Position numbers and translations under genes: made by a program. The notes below the pieces were generated by a model. It was not told the origin of the DNA. It made no database searches and worked only from the letters and a program-made list of their open reading frames with translations. Positions 9,148 through 17,981 of a DNA stretch of 64,000 nt are shown here, one piece after another; the stretch's first letter is position 1; the number at the start of each line of letters is the position of its first letter. Origin of the DNA: Lachnospiraceae bacterium UBA1818 (GTDB lineage: Bacteria > Bacillota > Clostridia > Lachnospirales > Lachnospiraceae); NCBI GenBank assembly GCA_904419285.1, contig CAJFQZ010000006.1, positions 60,218-124,217 on the forward strand, in the 5' to 3' direction.

Positions 9148-11325
9148 ATGAAAGACAAAATTTTTGGCGTATTGCAGAGGGTCGGGCGAAGCTTTATGCT
9201 TCCGATCGCGATCCTTCCCGTGGCAGGACTGTTGCTGGGGATCGGCAGTTCTTTTACGAACGCCACAACGATCGAGACATACGGGCTGGAGTCCATACTT
9301 GGCGAAGGCACGGTGCTCAATGCACTGCTCACCATCATGAGCAGCGCGGGAAACATTATTTTTGATAACCTTCCGATCATATTCGCCGTGGGCGTGGCGA
9401 TCGGAATGGCGAAGAAGGAGAAGGAAGTAGCGGCGCTGGCTGCCATGATCTCCTTCTTTGTAATGAACGCAACGATCAACGGCATGCTGAAAGTAATGGG
9501 AGATATCCTTGAGGACGGATCGCTGGCAGGGGATGTGCTGAGCGGAACCGTTGTCAGCGTCTGCGGAATCCAGACGCTGCAGATGGGCGTGTTCGGAGGT
9601 ATCATCGTGGGACTCGGCGTTGCGGCGCTCCACAATAAGTTCTACAAGATCCAGCTCCCGAATGCACTCTCGTTTTTCGGCGGTTCAAGATTTGTGCCGA
9701 TCATTTCCACGATCACCTATGTGGGCGTGGGAATCCTGATGTATTTTATCTGGCCTGTAGTCCAGAACGGGATCTATGCACTGGGCGGGCTCGTAACCGG
9801 AACTGGATATATCGGAACTCTGATCTTCGGTATCATCAAGCGTGCGCTCATCCCATTTGGTCTGCACCATGTATTCTATCTTCCGTTCTGGCAGACCGCA
9901 GTGGGAGGAACGATGGAAGTCGCGGGACAGATCGTGGAAGGCGGACAGAATATCTTCTTCGCTCAGCTGGCTGATCCGACCACAGTGCACTTCAGCGCAG
10001 ATGCGACGAGATATTTCTCCGGTGAATTTATCTTCATGATCTTCGGCCTTCCGGGAGCGGCGCTGGCGATGTACCGCTGCGCAAAGCCGGAGAAGAAGAA
10101 ACAGGCGGGAGGACTTCTGCTCTCAGCAGCTCTGGCATGCATGCTGACAGGAATCACAGAGCCCCTTGAATTCTCCTTCCTGTTCGCAGCCCCGATCCTG
10201 TTCGTGGTCCAGGTCATCCTGGCGGGAGCCGCGTACATGATCGCGCATATACTGAATATCGCGGTAGGACTGACATTCTCGGGCGGACTTCTGGATCTGT
10301 TCCTCTTCGGAATCCTTCAGGGAAATGCGAAGACGAGCTGGCTGCTGATCATCCCTGTGGGAATCATCTACTTCATCCTGTATTATGTGATCTTCACAGT
10401 GCTGATCAAAAAACTGAACCTGAAGACTCCGGGACGTGAGGACGACGATGAAGAGACCAAGCTGTTCACAAAGGCAGACTATAACGCGAAACAGAATAAA
10501 TCCGCAGCAGAAGGCGGGACGGCTTCCGGTGATGAGAAGAGCGTCCTTATCACGCAGGGACTCGGCGGAAAGAAAAATATCGCCGACGTGGACTGCTGTG
10601 CCACAAGACTGCGCTGTACAGTAGTAAAGCCGGAACTTGTCAATGAAGCCATACTGAAAGCAACATCCCCTTCCGGGATCATCAGAAAAGGACAGGGGAT
10701 CCAGATCATCTACGGCCCGTCTGTGGCGGTGATCAAGTCCAACCTGGAGGATTATCTGGAAACAGCTCCGAATGAGGAATATACTGCGGAGGCTCCGGCC
10801 GAAGCAGAGGAAGCACCGCAGGAGGCGCCGGTCGAGAATGAGATGAAGAGCGGGGCAGCGACAGTGAAGAAGACGCTCTGCACGCCGGTATCCGGAACCG
10901 CAGCGCCGATCACAGAGGCGTCTGACGAGGCATTTGCAGGGAAGATGATGGGAGACGGATATATTGTAAAGCCTGAGGAAGGGATGACATACGCGCCGGA
11001 AGATGCGGAAGTATCCTTCGTCTTCCCGTCAAAGCACGCAGTCGGGCTTAAGAGCAGCGACGGAACAGAATATCTGATCCACATCGGCGTGGACACCGTG
11101 AACCTGAACGGTGAAGGCTTTGAGGCGTTCGTCAAAGACGGAGATCATGTAAAAAAGGGTGACAGGCTGATCGGTTTTGATATAGAATATATTAAAGAGC
11201 ATGCGAAATCAGATGAGTGCATCATTGTGTTCACAAGCCTTCAGGAGGGGGAAGAGGTTCGTCTTGTAAAGTCCGGAAAGGTTGCGAAGCTGGATGAGAC
11301 AGCAGAGATCGTAAGCTTGAATTAA
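9148..11325 (+). CDS. ptsG: PTS glucose-type transporter, EIICBA
   Basis: This 725-residue membrane permease takes up and phosphorylates a sugar, most likely glucose. The EIIC domain (about 1-425) has multiple membrane segments and GITEPLEFSFLFAAP. The EIIB domain (about 465-535) has the phospho-cysteine Cys484 in DCCATRLR. The EIIA domain (about 585-725) has His630 and the phospho-His645 in LIHIGVDTVNLNG. The start at ATG 9148, after AGGAGG, gives MKDKIFGVLQR; an ATG at 9115 is unsupported. N-acetylglucosamine or alpha-glucoside specificity cannot be excluded. Control is by the RAT/terminator at 8694-8785 and the antiterminator gene just downstream. Confidence 0.92.
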   Translation: MKDKIFGVLQRVGRSFMLPIAILPVAGLLLGIGSSFTNATTIETYGLESILGEGTVLNALLTIMSSAGNIIFDNLPIIFAVGVAIGMAKKEKEVAALAAMISFFVMNATINGMLKVMGDILEDGSLAGDVLSGTVVSVCGIQTLQMGVFGGIIVGLGVAALHNKFYKIQLPNALSFFGGSRFVPIISTITYVGVGILMYFIWPVVQNGIYALGGLVTGTGYIGTLIFGIIKRALIPFGLHHVFYLPFWQTAVGGTMEVAGQIVEGGQNIFFAQLADPTTVHFSADATRYFSGEFIFMIFGLPGAALAMYRCAKPEKKKQAGGLLLSAALACMLTGITEPLEFSFLFAAPILFVVQVILAGAAYMIAHILNIAVGLTFSGGLLDLFLFGILQGNAKTSWLLIIPVGIIYFILYYVIFTVLIKKLNLKTPGREDDDEETKLFTKADYNAKQNKSAAEGGTASGDEKSVLITQGLGGKKNIADVDCCATRLRCTVVKPELVNEAILKATSPSGIIRKGQGIQIIYGPSVAVIKSNLEDYLETAPNEEYTAEAPAEAEEAPQEAPVENEMKSGAATVKKTLCTPVSGTAAPITEASDEAFAGKMMGDGYIVKPEEGMTYAPEDAEVSFVFPSKHAVGLKSSDGTEYLIHIGVDTVNLNGEGFEAFVKDGDHVKKGDRLIGFDIEYIKEHAKSDECIIVFTSLQEGEEVRLVKSGKVAKLDETAEIVSLN

Positions 11326-11391
11326 GACGGGGTCTGCGGACAGAGGCGGAAAAGCTGATGTGCATGGACCGGTGGAAAGGGCGTAGAGGAT

Positions 11392-12225
11392 ATGTATCGG
11401 ATTATAAAGGTGCTGAACAATAACGGACTTCTTGTCTATCACAATGAGACGGGCAGGGAACTCATTTTTCTGGGAAACGGCGTCGGATTCGGAAAGAAAC
11501 CGACGCAGCAGGTTGACGGGATCCCCGGGGCGAAGGTGTATTCGCTCGTTACAAGGAGGAAGGAGCAGTCAGTCCTCAAGGTGGTCAACGGCATCAGACC
11601 GGAGTTCATCGAGGTGGCGGGAAAGATCATCGAGGAGGCAGAGCATGAGTTCCGGGAAGTCAGCCATGACATCCTTCTTCCGATGGCGGACCATATCGCG
11701 CTCGCCGCAAAGCGGGCGGAGGAGAACCGGCAGATCCCAAATCCCTTTACGCCGGACATCCGGGTCCTGTTCGCTAAGGAATATGCAGTGGCGCTCCGGG
11801 GCAGAGACATCATCAGGAAGATGACCGGACATGAGATCACTGACGACGAGGTCGGATTTATCACGCTTCATATCCATGCAGGCCTTTCTGATGAGCAGGT
11901 ATCCGATACGCTGAACACTACAAGGATCATCAATGAGGGGATCTCCATGATCGAGAGCGCGTTCGGGCAGAAGCTTCCGGCAGATTCCCTGGCGTATACC
12001 CGTCTGATGAGCCATCTGTACTACATGGCGGCGAGGACGAGAAAGGGTGAGTCCACGAATGTGGATTTCAACGACTTTATTTTTACCAATTATCCGAAGA
12101 CCGGAGATGTGGCGGCAGAAGTGTGCCGGTACATGGAGCAGGCTCTGAAGAAGCCGGTGGCGAAGGAAGAGATCGGTTTTCTGGCGATCCACATCCAGCG
12201 GGTGATCGCGCCTGAGACAGAGTGA
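11392..12225 (+). CDS. glcT: BglG-family transcription antiterminator (GlcT-like)
   Basis: This 277-residue RNA-binding regulator should bind the RAT upstream of the PTS gene. Residues 1-55 form the co-antiterminator RNA-binding domain (KVLNNNGLL, GNGVGFGKK). Two PTS regulation domains follow, with phosphorylatable histidines His101 and His160 in the first and His208 and His267 in the second. FGKK and YPKTGDVAAEV resemble GlcT more than LicT. Without substrate, EIIB phosphorylates and inactivates such proteins. The gene lies 66 bases after the PTS gene, so antiterminator and target probably form one autoregulated transcript. Confidence 0.9.
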   Translation: MYRIIKVLNNNGLLVYHNETGRELIFLGNGVGFGKKPTQQVDGIPGAKVYSLVTRRKEQSVLKVVNGIRPEFIEVAGKIIEEAEHEFREVSHDILLPMADHIALAAKRAEENRQIPNPFTPDIRVLFAKEYAVALRGRDIIRKMTGHEITDDEVGFITLHIHAGLSDEQVSDTLNTTRIINEGISMIESAFGQKLPADSLAYTRLMSHLYYMAARTRKGESTNVDFNDFIFTNYPKTGDVAAEVCRYMEQALKKPVAKEEIGFLAIHIQRVIAPETE

Positions 12226-12258
12226 GAAAAATGCAGGCGCGCGGTTGTGCAAAGTGAC

Positions 12259-12299
12259 AAAATCGTCTATACTTTTTAGAGGTATAGGCGATTTTTTTA
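12259..12299 (+). terminator. Intrinsic terminator after glcT
   Basis: AAAATCGTCTATAC (12259-12272) pairs with GTATAGGCGATTTTTTT (12282 onward), giving a strong stem followed by a T-run. It closes the PTS-antiterminator unit. Confidence 0.9.
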
Positions 12300-12393
12300 T
12301 TCTGAGGAAACGTCTTTCAGACCATCCTGCAGAAGGGAAAACTCCTTGGCAGGAGACGGAAAAAGGATCAGAGAACAGCAAAGGAGTACGGCA

Positions 12394-13107
12394 ATGTATA
12401 AGATTTTGATCATAGAGGATGACCTGGCGATGGCGCAGGCGATACAGCGAGAGATGACGGCCTGGGGAAACGAGGCGGAGTATCTGGAGGATTTTCAGAA
12501 TGTACTTACGGAGTTCGCGGAGTATGGACCGCATCTGGTGCTCATGGACATCACGCTTCCTTTTTACAACGGATACCACTGGTGCAGCGAGATCCGGAAG
12601 ATCTCCAGCGTGCCGGTCATTTTTATTTCCTCGGCGGCGGATAATATGAATATCATTATGGCGATGAATATGGGCGGCGATGATTTTATCGCGAAACCGT
12701 TCGACTTAAGTGTGCTCACGGCAAAAGTCCAGGCAGTACTGAGGAGGACATATGATCTGTCGGGCAGGGTGCCTATGCTGGAGCACAGGGGAGCGATCCT
12801 GAATCTGTATGATACCACGCTGACTTATGAAGGAGAAAAGGTCAGCCTCACAAAAAACGAATTCCGTATCCTTCAGACGCTGATGGAAAATAAGGGCAGG
12901 CTTGTGAGCAGGGACACGCTGATGACAAAGCTGTGGGAGACAGACAACTATATTGAAGAAAATACTCTGACGGTCAATATCGCACGGCTCAGAAGGAAAC
13001 TGGAGCATGCCGGCCTGAAAGATTTTATCACTACAAAAGTCGGAGAAGGCTATATCATAGAGACTGGAAATGCCGATCCGGGTGGAAAGAAGGAGAGAGG
13101 GCGGTGA
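12394..13107 (+). CDS. OmpR-family response regulator, BceR-type
   Basis: This 237-residue regulator has a receiver domain with phospho-acceptor Asp52 in LVLMDITLP, the conserved lysine in IAKPFDL, and a C-terminal winged helix (about 140-230). ATG 12394 has AGGAG upstream; a frame start at 12346 lacks a site. It overlaps the kinase gene, and a Bce-type ABC transporter follows, the usual arrangement of antimicrobial-peptide-sensing modules. It probably activates the transporter promoter near 14300-14365. Confidence 0.9.
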   Translation: MYKILIIEDDLAMAQAIQREMTAWGNEAEYLEDFQNVLTEFAEYGPHLVLMDITLPFYNGYHWCSEIRKISSVPVIFISSAADNMNIIMAMNMGGDDFIAKPFDLSVLTAKVQAVLRRTYDLSGRVPMLEHRGAILNLYDTTLTYEGEKVSLTKNEFRILQTLMENKGRLVSRDTLMTKLWETDNYIEENTLTVNIARLRRKLEHAGLKDFITTKVGEGYIIETGNADPGGKKERGR

Positions 13108-14102
13108 ACAGGATGAAGCTATTCCGAAAATATCTGTATACACTCCGCTGGACGGCGGTGTGGGCTCTGCTGTGCGCCGTCTGTTTCGCGGCAGTGTTCG
13201 CCCTGTGCGGGATTGAATGGAGGATCGTGTGGTATCCGCTCCTGCTGAGCGGTGTCCTGACGATCGGATTCCTGTTATGCGGATACCTGAGATTCGTGAG
13301 AAAACATCGGATGCTCACATATCTCCTGGAGGGAGGCGGACCATACGGGGATTCCCTTCCGGAGGCGGGAAGCCTGACAGAGGAGGACTATCAGAAGCTG
13401 ATACTCGCGTCGGAGCAGGCCCGCCGGACAGAGCGGGAGACGTGGGAGCTTGCGCAGAAGGATACGGAGGATTATTATGCCACCTGGGTCCATCAGATCA
13501 AGGCGCCGATCGCGGTCATGCGCGTGCTGCTTCAGCAGGCTGACACGAGGGAGAATCAGGAACTGAAGTCAGAACTGTTCAGGATCGAGCAGTATGTGGA
13601 GATGGTTCTGTACTATGTCCGTCTCGGCGAAGGCGGTTCTGATCTCGTCATTCAGGAGCACGATCTGGACGATATCATAAGGAAGGCTGTCCGGAAATAT
13701 GCAGGACAGTTCGTGAGAAAGCGGATCCGTCTTGTCTATCAGGGGACGGATATCCGGGTGATGACAGATGAAAAGTGGCTTTCTTTTATCATAGAACAGA
13801 TTCTGTCAAACGCAGTGAAATATACCTCCAGGGGAGAGGTGACGATCACAGTCGATGAGAAAAAAAGGCTTTCGATCGCTGATACGGGGATCGGGATCGC
13901 GGCGGAGGATTTGCCCAGGATCTTTGAAAAGGGATATACAGGATATAATGGAAGGGTCGAGAGAAAATCTACAGGAATCGGACTGTATCTCTGCAAAATG
14001 GCGGCAGACAAGCTGGGACATAAGCTTTCCGCTGAGTCAGAGCCCGGGAAGGGAAGCCGGTTTACGATTGACCTTGAGTCTTATCCGCTGAGGGTAGAAT
14101 GA
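13104..14102 (+). CDS. Intramembrane-sensing histidine kinase, BceS-type
   Basis: The 332-residue kinase has two membrane helices (about 15-36 and 41-62) with almost no extracellular loop, typical of BceS kinases that sense through the ABC transporter. The phospho-acceptor is His130 in WVHQIKAPIAV. The ATPase domain has an N box (SNAVKY), DTGIGI and GIGLYL. The start is GTG 13104, overlapping the regulator stop, with ATG 13113 as an alternative. The partner transporter is encoded at 14396-17196. Confidence 0.9.
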   Translation: MNRMKLFRKYLYTLRWTAVWALLCAVCFAAVFALCGIEWRIVWYPLLLSGVLTIGFLLCGYLRFVRKHRMLTYLLEGGGPYGDSLPEAGSLTEEDYQKLILASEQARRTERETWELAQKDTEDYYATWVHQIKAPIAVMRVLLQQADTRENQELKSELFRIEQYVEMVLYYVRLGEGGSDLVIQEHDLDDIIRKAVRKYAGQFVRKRIRLVYQGTDIRVMTDEKWLSFIIEQILSNAVKYTSRGEVTITVDEKKRLSIADTGIGIAAEDLPRIFEKGYTGYNGRVERKSTGIGLYLCKMAADKLGHKLSAESEPGKGSRFTIDLESYPLRVE

Positions 14103-14149
14103 GAGGAGAGCGGAACTGCAGGAGGGGGACTCCGCAGCGGTTCAGCCAT

Positions 14150-14203
14150 GCAGTTCGAATCCGCTACCATGCAGCTCCTTCTCACTGAGGGCGTCCGCCC
14201 TAT
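14150..14203 (-). repeat. Dispersed repeat-family copy, inverted
   Basis: Read on the minus strand, this begins CATAGGGCGGACGCCC, then CAGTGAGAAGGAG and CGGATTCGAA. It aligns with window positions 31-85 apart from a few substitutions and a length difference in the middle. It directly abuts the long inverted repeat at 14204-14267. Confidence 0.7.
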
Positions 14204-14267
14204 GCCGGTAGATTTGTAGACAGCAATGTACAAGCAAGATTGAATGGCTGTCTACAAATCTACCGGC
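14204..14267. repeat. Perfect 21-bp-arm inverted repeat between kinase and ABC genes
   Basis: GCCGGTAGATTTGTAGACAGC (14204-14224) is the exact reverse complement of 14247-14267, with a 22-base loop. There is no T-run. It separates the two-component operon from the transporter operon and is joined to a copy of the dispersed repeat, so it may be part of a palindromic mobile element. Dampening of read-through is also possible. Confidence 0.9.
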
Positions 14268-14300
14268 GCATGGCGGAACTGTTGAACACATTACAAAAAC

Positions 14301-14365
14301 GTCACATGGGACGGGCGGAATGTCACAGGATTCGATGTCGGCATTCTGCCCGCCCCTGTTATACT
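14301..14365 (+). promoter_or_regulatory. Candidate regulator-dependent promoter of the Bce-type transporter
   Basis: GTCACA occurs at 14301-14306 and 14322-14327, a 21-base (two-turn) phase typical of OmpR-family direct-repeat binding. A -10 TATACT stands at 14360-14365, with no recognisable -35, as expected of an activator-dependent promoter. Assignment to the adjacent response regulator is inference. Confidence 0.4.
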
Positions 14366-14395
14366 GATCCCAGAAAGAGAAAAGGAGGTCAGACA

Positions 14396-15160
14396 ATGGC
14401 TGTTTTGGAAGTAAAGAATCTGAAGAAAATATACAGACCCCGGTTCGGCGGAAATCAGGTGCAGGCTCTGTCGAGAGTCAATTTTTCCGTGGAAGAGGGA
14501 GAATATGTCGCTATCATGGGAGAGAGCGGCTCAGGAAAGACGACTCTTCTGAACATCATGGCGGCTCTGGATAAGCCTACGGAGGGGGATGTATATCTGG
14601 ACGGAAAACCGCTGTCGGCGGTAAAGGATAAGGATATTTCGGAATTCCGAAGGGATAACCTGGGATTTGTATTCCAGGAGTTCAACCTGCTGGATACATT
14701 TAATCTGAGAGATAATATCCTTCTTCCGCTTGTGCTGAAAGGAATGTCCTACAAAGAGATGATCAAACGTATCCAGCCGGTCGCCGGGGAACTTGGGATC
14801 GATGCCCTGCTGGACAAATACCCCTATGAGGTGTCGGGAGGACAGAAACAGAGAGCGGCAGTAGCCCGGGCGCTGATCACGGATCCTAGGCTGATCCTGG
14901 CAGATGAGCCGACAGGGGCTCTGGATTCGAGATCTGCCGATGAGCTGCTCGGCCTGTTTTCAAGGATCAATAAGAAAGGCCAGACGATCCTTATGGTGAC
15001 CCACTCTGTAAAAGCGGCAAGCTGCGCGGGAAGAGTGCTTTTCATCAAGGATGGGGAAGTGTTCCATCAGGTCTACAGAGGCGGCATGACGGATGAGGAA
15101 CTCTATCAGAAAGTATCCGCCACGCTGACCATGCTTGCAACAGGCGGTGACAGACGATGA
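14396..15160 (+). CDS. ABC transporter ATP-binding protein, BceA-type
   Basis: This 254-residue ATPase has Walker A GESGSGKTT at residues 42-50, the SGGQKQR signature, and Walker B LILADEPTGALD. It belongs to the MacB/BceA class that couples to FtsX-like permeases. The ATG at 14396 follows AAAGGAGG. Its stop overlaps the permease start (ATGA). With the permease it likely frees lipid II-cycle intermediates from peptide antibiotics, and it also serves as sensor for the kinase. Confidence 0.92.
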   Translation: MAVLEVKNLKKIYRPRFGGNQVQALSRVNFSVEEGEYVAIMGESGSGKTTLLNIMAALDKPTEGDVYLDGKPLSAVKDKDISEFRRDNLGFVFQEFNLLDTFNLRDNILLPLVLKGMSYKEMIKRIQPVAGELGIDALLDKYPYEVSGGQKQRAAVARALITDPRLILADEPTGALDSRSADELLGLFSRINKKGQTILMVTHSVKAASCAGRVLFIKDGEVFHQVYRGGMTDEELYQKVSATLTMLATGGDRR

Positions 15161-17196
15161 GGGGAGGATTTTATATAAAGCTTGCGGCTACAGGTATCGG
15201 GAAGAACAGAAAGCTGTATTTTCCTTATATACTGACCTGTATCTGCATGGTGATGATGTTCTATATCGTTGTGTTCCTTGCGAAGAGTTCTGAGATCCGG
15301 AATCTTCCGGGCGGGGATTCCCTGCAGACGATGCTGGGACTTGGGGTCTTTGTGATCGCGATCTTTGCGCTGATCTTTCTGTATTATACAAATTCTTTCC
15401 TGATCCGGAGACGCCAGAAAGAATTCGGTCTGTATCATATCCTCGGAATGGGAAAGCGCAGCCTTGTGAAGATCCTGATCTGGGAAAATATCCTGACCGC
15501 AGGAGTGAGCATCCTGCTGGGACTGATCTGCGGCGTCCTGTTCTCCAGGATGGCGGAGCTTGCAGCTGCAAAGATCGTATCGGGGGAGATCGGTTTTGGA
15601 TTTGCGATCGAACCGGCGGCCACCGTATGGACGGCAGGGCTTTTTGTGCTCATCTTTTTCCTCATCATGCTGAGGATGCTGATTCACATCTATCGCTTGA
15701 AGCCTGTGGAGATGCTGCGCAGTGAGAATGTGGGAGAGAAGCCGCCCAAGGCGAACTGGATCCTGGCGGTGATCGGACTGCTGATCCTGTCAGGGGCCTA
15801 TTACCTGGCGGTGACGATCGACGATCCGCTGACAGCGCTGCTTCTGTTCTTTGTCGCCGTGGTCATGGTCATCATTGCGACCTACCTTCTGTTTATCGCG
15901 GGTACAGTGGCGCTGTGCCGTCTGCTCCAGAAGAACAAGAAGTATTATTATAAGACAAAGCATTTCGTCTCTCTCTCCTCCATGGTGTACCGGATGAAGA
16001 GAAACGGGGCGGGGCTTGCATCTATCTGTATCCTTTCGACCATGGTGCTGGTCACAGTCTCTTCTACGGTCTGTTTGTTTGCAGGAACGGAGAACAGCCT
16101 GAACCGCAGATATCCGAGAAATATCACGGCACAGATTTACTCCATGGACGAGGAAAACTATGTGGAGCCTGTCAGGCAGGAGATCGGCAGGATCCTTAAG
16201 GAGAATGGAGAAGAGGCGGAGAATGTCCTGGATTACCGCCTGCTCCAGGTGGCGGCCTACCAGGCGGAGGATACTATGTATTTCGATGTAGAGGCAGCAG
16301 AGGGAAAAGGAGTCAATGTGTTTTCCAACATCCGCAATCTGTATATCATCCCCCTGGATGACTATAACCGGACGATGGGAACATCTGAGACGCTGAAGGA
16401 GGATGAAATGATCCTCTATGCCACGAAAGGCACGTATGATTATGATACGATCAGCCTGGAAAACTGCGGAACATGGAAGGTGAAGGAGAAGGTGTCAGAT
16501 TTTAACGGGATCGGTTTTGAATCTGCGAATATCTCGGCAAGCTATTATCTGTTCGTGAAGGATGTATCCGTGCTGGAGCGGATTGAGGCAGGGGAGGCTG
16601 AGATCTACGGAAACAATATGTCGGAAGCGGAAGTATACTATGGATTTGACCTGGACTGTCCGAAGGAGAAGCAGATCGAGATCTACAATGAGATCCAGTC
16701 TGAGATAACTGCAATGGCCGGCGCGGACGCTGGCTGGCCGCACATTATGATCGAGAGCCGGGCGTTTGAGAGCGCAGGATATTATGGGATGAACGGCGGA
16801 CTCTTCTTCCTGGGGATCCTGCTGGGCGCTGTCTTTCTGTTCGGCACGGTGCTGATCATGTACTACAAGCAGATATCAGAAGGATATGAGGATCAGAACA
16901 GATTCGATATCCTGATGAAAGTGGGGATGAGCCGCAGAGAGGTGAAGCAGAGCATCAATTCCCAGGTGCTGACAGTATTTTTCCTTCCTCTTGTCATGGC
17001 GGGAATCCATCTGCTCTTTGCGTTTCCGCTGATCACGAAGCTTTTGATGTTCTTGATCTCGACTAACGAACGCTTCCTGACGATCGTGACAATCGGCTGC
17101 TATATCGTGTTCGCGCTCTTCTATGTGCTGGTGTATGCGGTGACGTCAAGAGAGTATTACAAGATCGTGAGCGGGAAGAAAGAAAAGGAGAACTGA
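15157..17196 (+). CDS. ABC transporter permease, BceB/FtsX-type
   Basis: This 679-residue membrane protein has the BceB layout: one N-terminal helix, groups of helices around 65-310, a large extracellular domain (about 310-530), and three C-terminal helices (about 550-660). The extracellular domain is the part that recognises peptide antibiotics in this family; which one cannot be told. No terminator is obvious behind it. Confidence 0.9.
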   Translation: MRGGFYIKLAATGIGKNRKLYFPYILTCICMVMMFYIVVFLAKSSEIRNLPGGDSLQTMLGLGVFVIAIFALIFLYYTNSFLIRRRQKEFGLYHILGMGKRSLVKILIWENILTAGVSILLGLICGVLFSRMAELAAAKIVSGEIGFGFAIEPAATVWTAGLFVLIFFLIMLRMLIHIYRLKPVEMLRSENVGEKPPKANWILAVIGLLILSGAYYLAVTIDDPLTALLLFFVAVVMVIIATYLLFIAGTVALCRLLQKNKKYYYKTKHFVSLSSMVYRMKRNGAGLASICILSTMVLVTVSSTVCLFAGTENSLNRRYPRNITAQIYSMDEENYVEPVRQEIGRILKENGEEAENVLDYRLLQVAAYQAEDTMYFDVEAAEGKGVNVFSNIRNLYIIPLDDYNRTMGTSETLKEDEMILYATKGTYDYDTISLENCGTWKVKEKVSDFNGIGFESANISASYYLFVKDVSVLERIEAGEAEIYGNNMSEAEVYYGFDLDCPKEKQIEIYNEIQSEITAMAGADAGWPHIMIESRAFESAGYYGMNGGLFFLGILLGAVFLFGTVLIMYYKQISEGYEDQNRFDILMKVGMSRREVKQSINSQVLTVFFLPLVMAGIHLLFAFPLITKLLMFLISTNERFLTIVTIGCYIVFALFYVLVYAVTSREYYKIVSGKKEKEN

Positions 17197-17276
17197 TCAA
17201 ATATTTCTGCCCATATTCTGTCGAATGATGTTATACTATATACAAACAGTGCGGTTCGCAGAGAGGAGTGGCAGAT

Positions 17277-17912
17277 ATGATGAAGCATACGATCATTACG
17301 ATCGGAAGACAGTTTGGAAGCGGCGGACATGAGGTGGGCAACCGTCTGGCGGAACGGCTCAATATCCCGCTGTATGATCACAACCTGATCCGGATGGCGG
17401 CGAAGGAACTTCGCATCAGCGATGAAGACGCGACAAAGGTGGACGAGATGGTCCTGGGGAGATTTTTGTCGGCATATGCGGCGGGGAGTGTGGAGTACCG
17501 TCTGTTCGTGACCAGCGATGAATCCGGGAAACCGCTCACAGACCGGGTGTATGAACAGCAGTCGGCGATCATTAAGAAGCTGGCGGAACAGGGCCCCGGA
17601 ATCTTCGTGGGACGCTGTGCGGATTATATACTGGGAGACTATTCCAACTGTATCAATACATTTATCTATGCCTATAAGGAAGACCGCGTGCGCAGGATCA
17701 TGAAGCTCTATAAGCTGGATGAGAAGAAGGCGGTCGACAAGATCAAGAAGACGGACAGAGAACGCCGGATGTACTATGAGTCGAGGACGGGCAGAGACTG
17801 GGGCAGCATTGAGGCAAACAGTATGATGTTCAACGTGAGCCTGCTCGGCATCGACGGTGCGGTGGACGCTCTGGAAGCGATCTACAGAAAGTGGGAAGAA
17901 AGAGATAAATAA
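17277..17912 (+). CDS. Cytidylate kinase-like protein
   Basis: The protein has 211 residues. The N-terminus TIGRQFGSGGHEVGNRLAE is a P-loop variant of the cytidylate-kinase-like family (Pfam cytidylate kinase-like), and GIFVGRCADYIL and a lid-like RVRRIMKLY segment follow. Members are common in Lachnospiraceae; whether they phosphorylate CMP is unclear. ATG 17277 is preceded by GAGAGGAG; GTG 17268 is possible but too close to that site. A -10 TATACT lies near 17232. It is monocistronic, with a terminator at 17928. Confidence 0.8.
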   Translation: MMKHTIITIGRQFGSGGHEVGNRLAERLNIPLYDHNLIRMAAKELRISDEDATKVDEMVLGRFLSAYAAGSVEYRLFVTSDESGKPLTDRVYEQQSAIIKKLAEQGPGIFVGRCADYILGDYSNCINTFIYAYKEDRVRRIMKLYKLDEKKAVDKIKKTDRERRMYYESRTGRDWGSIEANSMMFNVSLLGIDGAVDALEAIYRKWEERDK

Positions 17913-17927
17913 ATCTCTGGGAACAAG

Positions 17928-17981
17928 AAGGAACCGGTCAGCGGTTCCGCCGGATAAGGCGGATGCTGACCGGTTCCTTTT
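17928..17981 (+). terminator. Terminator overlapping the 3' end of the convergent plsY-like gene
   Basis: AAGGAACCGGTCAGC (17928-17942) pairs with GCTGACCGGTTCCTTTT (17965-17981). The inner GGTTCCGCC...GGCGGA adds structure. The hairpin includes the last codons of the minus-strand gene, so coding sequence doubles as a terminator. Confidence 0.85.

Noticed and set aside
8724..9635. 303-codon minus-strand frame across the PTS leader and start
   Set aside because: No ribosome site; the apparent repeated peptide comes from the 74-bp direct repeats, and the frame is antisense to the PTS gene.
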